Part shown: positions 12,901 through 21,900 of the stretch, one piece after another | Position numbering within the stretch: the first letter of the stretch is position 1 | How the letters are laid out: each line of letters starts with the position of its first letter | Assembly (NCBI GenBank): GCA_963662175.1 | Contig: OY759221.1 | Span: 33,416,045 to 33,480,044, forward strand | From: Aradus depressus | Taxonomy: Eukaryota > Arthropoda > Insecta > Hemiptera > Aradidae | Direction of reading: 5' to 3' | Length of the DNA stretch: 64,000 nt | Translations under genes and position numbers: made by a program | Notes under the pieces: generated by a model | What the model was told of the DNA's origin: nothing | Databases searched by the model: none | Seen by the model: only the letters and a program-made list of their open reading frames with translations

Positions 12901-15900
12901 GGCATAGAAAATTAAAATAGAAGTTTAGAAGATAAAATGAAACAAAAGGAAGAAAGAAAACAACAGAAAAAGGTAAAATTTTTGTTTATATACAGTAGGC
13001 TTGAAAAAAAGGAGACGAGATTGCTGCCTAAAGCCTAGCCAAGATGGCAGATTCAGTCGAGTTTTGATGTTCGCACTGTCCACACGTTTTCAAATATGTT
13101 TCTGATATTTTAATTTTTTTTTTCAAACAGTTAAGTGAAAGTTGTGAGAGTGACGAGGTGATGTTAGTGGATATGAAGTAATATTGATGGAAAGATGATA
13201 TAATGAAGGAGATGATATGTAAAAGAATTATGTATAATATCAGAAATCGGCAGTGACGTCATTGTGAGTAGAAATTATATTTAAAATGGCCACTTCTAGA
13301 GATACATTTTGTTTTAAATAGATGTGTAAATTTTTGTAATATGTTTTAATTTCTCTTTAGCTTCCCACAATCTCTCTCAACAGAAATCAGAGTTCAAAAC
13401 CTATGATTTCTTCGGATTCATGCCTTTGGATAGTACCAATACGGGACATAGAAGTTTTATTTAAATAATGTTAGAATGGGAAGAGATTTTTTTATTGATT
13501 GCTACAGTTAAAGTAGCTTCAAATTTTGCCCAGAGTTATTTATGTGATTTTTTTTTTTTATGTTTTTGTTTATTGAAATTACTCTTAATTATTAATTTTT
13601 TTTTTTTTGTACAGTAAATTCAAATCAGATTAATAACCATTTATATTCATATATTTACGTAAATACATTTAGATTTTTTTTATTTAATTAACTTCAATTA
13701 TTTATTTGAAAATTCATTTTATTATTATCAACATCATTACAAATAAACCTAATAGTTTGGCATATCCCTTGTGTGGAAAAATAAATTTATTTTATTTTAT
13801 TTTCATATCAAACTTTTTCTTTTTACTATCAAAAGATTAAATATAAGCAGATTATGTGACCACGGCCATAAACATGTTAATAAATGAAATTAAATTACCT
13901 AGGTAAACGTTGAAGATTAATTCTTTGTCCACTTTTTCCATTTATGTGTAACAATGACAAGGGCATGCCTTCATATGCGCCCATGATGGGCATTATAAGC
14001 CAGTCAAGATCTTCAAAGTGACTGTCGTCCACATGAATACTTCTTAGGGCAGGATATCTCTAAAAATAAAATAATAACAATAAAATAAATCATACTATTA
14101 TTACATTTAAATATAAACATTCATTAAAATAATTGATACAAACATTAAGAGAAAGTGCTGTTATGTTGGCTAATTTATTATGGGTTATGTCCAAATGTTG
14201 TAGTGTGTTTTCCAAACCATCGAACGAATCAGGATTTATGAACTGTAGCTGACATTCTGACAAATTTAAATCAACAATGCGACATCCTTCAAAGGCTTTT
14301 TCCTACAAAATGAAAAATCAAACAACATTTTATATAAAAAATTAACAAACAAAATACATTAAGAAAATACAAGCAATAGAATCTTTGAGTCTTTCAAGAC
14401 TCAGATTGCATATGCAAACAATTTTTTTTAAAAATATTGAAACTTTTTGAATACTGCCACGTAATATTTGTTAATAACTGTGAGTGTTCACAAGCCTCGA
14501 GTCGACTTTACCTATATGTAAATGAATAAATATATGAGTAAATTTTATAATATTTAGGAAGCAAATAAGATCAAAAGGATCGTCATGGGTTTTTTGTTAT
14601 TATCTTTTAAATAGAAAAGTAGCTTTGTAAACAAAGTTGAACAGAATGCACATCTAATAAAAAAATGAATTGTTAATAATGAAGTTAAAAATAGATGAAA
14701 CATCTTGAAAATTGAGACGAACGAAGTGTGCTCTCTCTGACAGAACTGAGCACCTCATCAACTCAAGTGAAGAGTTAGTTAACTAATATTATAAAAAATA
14801 TGCAAATATACTTACATCAATCTGCATAATTGGATTCGATTTAAAAGAAGTTTTATTGGCAATCTCAAAATTATTCATTGCGTAGGTTCCTAAATGAGTA
14901 ATTTCATTGTATTCCAATAGAAGTACATCTAATGTAAGTTTTACACCGGTAATCCCCTGATCTACCTTATTGATATGATTATAACTTAAATTAAGAATGT
15001 TGAGAGATCTGAAAATATATATACATTATTAACAGAGGTACAAATTTCCAGGACCTTTTCATTAACACTTCATTTACATCGAAGTTAGTATTCATGGTTG
15101 TTGCATTATAAAAGACTGAGTGGAGGAAGAGTAGGCCTGGAAGAATATATATGAATAGAATCATAATCCTTCATAAAAAGATAAATAGAAAACAAGTTTT
15201 TCAAAAATATACCTACATATTTCAATTATAGTACACTGAAAAATAGAAAATAAACTTTTTTCTTTTCGCAGGCTATCGATGTTGGGTGGAAATATAAATA
15301 ATAGACATTAAACAAATAAATTCAGGCAAAATATAAAGTAGACAAGATCATCAATCCAACATAATATGCTACCCCTTTTATTATGACGGATTTTTTTTTT
15401 TTTTTTAATATCTATTATTTATATTATCATCCAACGCCGATTGCCTGCGGAAAGAAAAAGTTTATTTTCTACTTTTCAACGAACAATAATTGAAATATAA
15501 GGTATATTTTCTTCTTTTCAACGTAATATAATTGAAATATAAGGTAATTTTCTTCTTTTCAACGTAATATACCTAATTGAAATATAAGGTATACTTTCCA
15601 CTTTTCAACGTACAATAATTGAGATATAAGGTATATTTTCTTTTTTTCAACGTAATATAATAAAAATATAAAGTGTATTTTAAAAATTTTGTTTTGTTCC
15701 GTGTTGAATTTTTCTGTCCCACTGTACATAAGGTAGATTGGCTTTTCCTGAGAAGTCAGTGTATCAGATTTGACAGAGTGATGTTTAATGTGACCTGTAT
15801 CGTTTAAATCAGTCACTCATCATTATTTTCTACTTTAGGTTTTGAATGGTATCTCGCGACTTTTTTTGTTAGCTTATAATTATAATATATTGGAAGAACA

Positions 15901-18900
15901 CAGCAATTGATTCAATCTCAAATGGCGATTTTTTATTTCACGGATGATGCTTTAATAAGCGTGAAAAGTATATATTCTGAAGTGAAAAAGATAGTTTTTG
16001 TTTAGCTAATGCAGTAGTAATTATTTTTTATTATATTTGAGGGCACCGGTAGCTCAGAGTTGGCGTGCTGGAGATTGATGCCCTTAGCATTTTTATCGAG
16101 GACATAAAAAAAAACCTTGACCTCAAGTCCTTCGGATGGGACAATAAGCGATGGAGCCTGTACAATGTCAGGTACTCGTTAAAGGCCACTATCCTAGGTA
16201 TCTAAACCAGGATGGCCAACATTTAGAACAAACATTGAACCGCTCGACTGATCTGACTGACATTTTGATATAAAGCATTCTCACCGGAATGAGGCATATG
16301 TACAAAGTTTCAGACTTCTATCTTTATTAGAAATGACACAAAAAAACGATCAGCAGATTTGACATCACCAAACCGAATTAATATAAGTTTTATATAAAAA
16401 AAAGAAAAATACCTAATATTGGAAAGTTGTTTGTAAGGAATATTATCAAATAAATTATCAGCTAAATTGAGCTCTTTTAATTTAGGAGGAGCAGGAGTGA
16501 AGACAGCAGGATCCAAAGATGAAATAGAGTTGCCATGTAAATCTAAAACTTCCAATGACTGAAGACTGGAAAAAATACCAGAGGGCATCACCGTCAGTCG
16601 GTTGTTGGAAAGGATTAAATTTTGTAAGGATGTAGCCACTCCTCTCAACTGTTCCGTATTGATTGAAGTTATGTCATTACCTAAAAATAAAGGATTCATT
16701 TAAAATTATTGGAGTTTATTATATTTAAACAGGAATTTTGTACAATTTATTATAAAAACAATAACTACCAGCTAAATTGAGGGTTTTGAGCTTGTAGAGA
16801 TGTCTGAGCGCATTGCCAGGGATGTTGGGAAGTTTACAATTGACTATATGAAGTTCCCACAGTGATCTTTCCAATCCTAGAAGACTTTCTTCATGCAATG
16901 AGTAAAAAGGATTTTTCGCAATGATTAATTTGTACAAACCTAAAAAAAAAAAAGTATTTTAATGTCAATAATTATTGCTATTAAACCTTTCGCCGCAATG
17001 GAATTCTTCGTCTGTCTTCTGTTCTTCAATCGCTTCCATCATCTAATGAGGTTGGAGGTAGAGGAATTGGAACTTCTGGACCGTGCAAAACAGGTCGAAT
17101 GGCTGACGCTTGGATACACAACAACTTTTTTATTTATTGAGTTGTATCCTTTTACATCTACCAGACAAAAGTAGCAATCATTTAGGTGATTTTTTGGGTC
17201 CCTCCATACCGTAGGAACCCCAAATCTGAAAGCAGTATTTTTTTAACTGACCATCTTAAGTCTTCCACGCAAACCTTGTGAGGTGCCCACTTCTTCACAA
17301 TATCAGAAATGCATTTAGTGAGAAAACGGTATATGATACAGCAATATCGGTGTCATTTTCGAATTCAGCAGACCAAAATACATAGAGGAAAGGTAAAATA
17401 ATCAAAAAAGTTTTTTCATCGCTGGCCTGTGTTATTTATAAAAGAGCGCTCTGGCTGCCAATATGACCTAGTAGTTGAAGTCGAGCCTTGAGTCACAAAA
17501 AAGAAACCAAACAATACCTTCTTACTGCTTACTAGTTGCAGATATTCCTGAGAAAGAAAATGGATAGGATATTTAATGGGAAGAATATTGACTCCCGTAT
17601 CTAGAAGTGCTGCTTATATGGTGTGTTTTGTAGAACCAGAATCGCCTTTCTGTTATATTTTAACAAATATCAACATACAAGGAAACTAATATCCATACGT
17701 TTATCTGCTCCCATCCTGGATTTAAGCATTTTAAAAAATAAACTTGTTTCCAAAGCCTTATTTTTCAGAATTCTACCTTTATACAATACTTAAGTTATGA
17801 TAGTTTTAGTATAATGTTTTCAATTTCGCCCCTGAAGAAGAATAAAATAGTATTCGAAACACAAGTCAATTTTTATGAGAATTGAGTTCATCTCCTCCAA
17901 GTCTTAGCCACTCTTCTACTGAAACAAGGTAAAAAGTTAAGGAGTGCATAAATAACAAATTTAAATGGAATGTTTCCATTAGAGAAATACTTGAGAAAAT
18001 GTTTGTTTTCTTCTTTGCTATATCCCATACCATGTTCTTGATGTCATGCCTAGCTCGTCTCTCGCCTTCTACAATTTTCTTATTTCGCTTCTCAGCGAGT
18101 ACCTTTCAGCAAACCCTTATGGCCTCTTCAGCTCTGGTGTTTCCGTTCCTCTTGCTTATGGAGATGTAACTTGGTATCTCGTTATTTTCGGTACATTGTT
18201 CGTTAAGCCAAATGTTTACCGATTACCCTTGCTTCTAGTAAGACCATATACTCTCTTTTTTTTTTGTTTTTTGTGACTAACTACACTTTGTCATATGAGG
18301 GCTCTGGTAGCTCAGAAAGTGCTTACATATTGTACTCAAGATCTTGGATTCGAAATCTGGCCAAAGCCCTTCTGGGAGGTAAGAAAACCATGAGCATGCC
18401 GTCCTCCGGATGGTATGTTAAGCGATGGTCCCGAGCCGGTGCAATCTCGGGTACTCGTTAAGGACCCCTCGCCTAGATAACTAAACTTGGATAGGTAAAA
18501 TTCAGGACTCTCACAGAAGAGTCGGCATCATGTCCGCCAGAGCGACGAAAGAGCACTCTCGTAGTAAACATGAGTCAAAAAAAAAATTGTCATCGTTTAT
18601 AATTTTGAAAAGTAGTTCGTTTTCATAATAGAATATGAGAAAAAATAATTCGCTACAAGCTGATGAATATTACGCATTAAAAAAAGTATCAAACAATACC
18701 AGTGCTAACCAATGTTATAGTTAGATATTGTGACTCATGCCCGGGCTTTAACTACGAGGACATATCGCCTACTACCAGAGCGCTCTTTCGTCACTCTGGT
18801 GGACATGAGCCCGTCTCTACAGAGGAAGTCCTAAATATTGCCTACCTAGGTTTATTCACCTAAGGTAGGGGATCTTTAATGAGTACCTGACATCGAACAT

Positions 18901-21900
18901 CGCTTAAAGTCCCACCCGAAAGACATCGTGCTGTTTGTTTCACCTCACAGATAAAAAACCTAAGAGCATCGGCCGGGTTACGAACCCGCGATCTCAGCAG
19001 GCTGTTAATGTTATATTTTTGTCCAAATCTTTATAATTTTTTTGTTAAAACTAAATTTGTATTATTTCCTCTTTTACCTTAGGAAAAACATTGTGTATAA
19101 CTGGAAAAGGCTTTTCTCACTCGTATGATAAGTGCCATTTCCCACAATTTTTTTTTGTTTGTGTATATAATTATTTCATACTAATTACCTGTTCCTTGAA
19201 GAAGTCTTGGAGGTAAATAGTCCAAATCATTGTTGATGAGGGAGAGGGTGAACAGTTTAGAGGTGTTGAGAGAGGGCAAGTAGACGGGTGCATCGTGACA
19301 CTGCACTTGGCCCCAGTTGGGGTGGGAAGAGGTGCAGGTGCAGTGGGGGTCGAACTGACAAACTGCACCGGAGGAGACAAAGGATGACCACAACATCAGA
19401 AGGATGCTCACCACCATTATAGCATAGCCCGCCTGGATCACCTGTTCCAGCCGCTGTCAACAACAAATGACCAGATCAGGACTGCATGCAACTCTCCCAT
19501 AGGGCTATCCGCGGTCTCCCGGAAAGTTTGAACAGTGTTCGTTGCACGGTAGCAACTCTCGATTGTTGGTACGTCTATATATTGCTTTCTCGCGTATCTG
19601 AAGGATAGAGGACGCTTCAAGGACGTTTCGGAGAACTAACAATTTTGCGACACTTCTTATTCCCTGTCTGTCTGCGTATCGGCCTCACCTAAATCCTTGT
19701 CACTCGCTTAACTCAACAACCACGGATTGGATTTTTAACAAACTTAGAACTTAAGTTTGGCATGTAGATGATCCCCTCTAGAATTTTGTAAAACCAGGTA
19801 ATAATTAAGGGTAGTTAACCTGCAATGATTTTTTTAAAACTAATTTCTTGTCGAAAAGGTAGACTTTACCATAACATTTATAATAACAATAGTTTCCACT
19901 TATCAAATACAGAAACTGAAAAATAGTTAAAGGTAGGTTTACATGCGAGGAAACTTTGTATTTGGCACTTTTTGTTTTATTTTTTTCAATAAAATCTCAG
20001 TCTGAATTATTTTTCGAAATGTGAATACTTTTCATTACTTTCCCAGTTATACGAAGAAGAAATTTGATGAGAAGTTTTCAACGGAATTTCATGTTTTCGG
20101 ACTGATTCCAAAAATGAAAAAAAAAGTACCTACGTATTTCTGTGAACACGATAACTCCCGATAAAATGAATGTATCGATACGAAATTTCATATGTGTATC
20201 CAGAACCCTCTAATGACAACTCTTATTCATTTCAGCCAAATCGGTCAATGGGGAGGAGGAGGTCAGAGAGGGTCTCAACTCAAAATGCCCAATAACTGCC
20301 GATCGACACAAAATTTGGTATGAGGATTCGGAAGCCACTATGTAAGTCATATATTGAGTTTTAGTCCAAGCTTTGGAGGGAGAGCGAAAACGTAATTGAT
20401 TGATTCGTGCTGGCGAAGTACATAGCCGGTGATTCACCGACGATTGTTATTTTTTTATGATGCACTATAGCCTTAGTAGTGTGGTCTACAAAATGGTGCC
20501 TCACAGAAGTTCAACCAACAAAACACTTCTTCAAAACTGTAAATGAAACAAAATCAAATGACAGACCTACGAGCAAGTAATGAACTAAGATCATACGGCC
20601 AAACAAAGGTCGGGATCTGAAATTCTAAAGTAACGTGACCTATCTACTTAAATATGTAGACCCCTGTGAACTCAACCCATTAAAATTAGTTCAGCGGGGT
20701 CTTTTTTCACATTTCATAGTTTATAAACTTTAAAAAAAAAAGACCGTTCATATAGTATTCAACTTTCGACGAAAATATATTTGCCCTTCCGTCTTTCTTA
20801 ACTTCACTCTCATTTCTTCAATAAAAAAAGTTCGCTACCTAGGCCTCACATTTGAGAAACGAATGATGTGGAATCCTCATACCAAAGACAAGAAATAAAC
20901 AGACTGTTATTAAGACTGCTGGATAAAAGATCAAAATTAACTCTGAGAACAAAACGACAAATATATAACGCAATATTCAAGCCCACGTGGACTTAAAATA
21001 TGGGGTTCTCTCAAAGCTTCCAAACTTCAGCTCATTCAAACCTTGCAATGCAAAATCCTTTGAACAATAGCCAATGCTCTTTATTACATCTCCAACAAAA
21101 CCACACTGATCTCAATATTCCCTTTGTCACCGAATTAGCTAAATCCAGGTACAAAAAGTTATTTTCCTCCTTTAGTTCCCACATTATTCCTCTAGTATTT
21201 TGCCTTCCTTCCTACCACACTCAGTGCTTAGGGAGTGTTCTCCTTTCTTGATATTGCCATTTTTTTTTGTATACATTCTTTATACAGTTGTACATATATA
21301 TTTGTGAATAAAAAAATAAATAATTATAACACTTACTAAATATTTGTTTCAAGTCTCAGAAGGTAAATATAATATTTTACGTAAACACTATAAACTGAAA
21401 CTGGACCAGATGAAACCTTCAAGAATACAGAAACCTGAGGTAGTGGGGTAAGAGATTGAATGAAATCACTAAGGAGTGAGGGATGCCCTATGGCCTCGCT
21501 AATTGACCGTGCTCCTTAATTACCTCGCAATGGACCAGTCAACTATTATATTCTACATTTATTATGAATTTTTAAGGTTACATAATAAACCCTTATAATG
21601 TAGGACAGGTGCACTACAATATCTAAATATGTTTATTTAGTAGAATGTTGGTGGCTATATGAAAAGTGTGATCCGATCAAACGACAACTAGCCTTTTCAA
21701 AGTTGCTTTACATTTGCACCATACTGTATAACATGTTTCATCGATAGATGCAATATCAAATGTAGAAATTATCCACAAACTAATGGGGAGTTCATCATTT
21801 CACAGATTGTAAAATAAAGACGTAATCTTATCTCTCAGATTGTATTATTTTGTGCTAGCTATCTATAAAAACCATTGTCCGTCCAATTGTGATTTACACT

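Noticed and set aside
19438..19620. 60-codon frame with an ATG next to chaoptin exon 2
   Set aside because: Different frame from the signal peptide and would run into a stop; the ATG|gtaagt exon at 24015 explains the start better.
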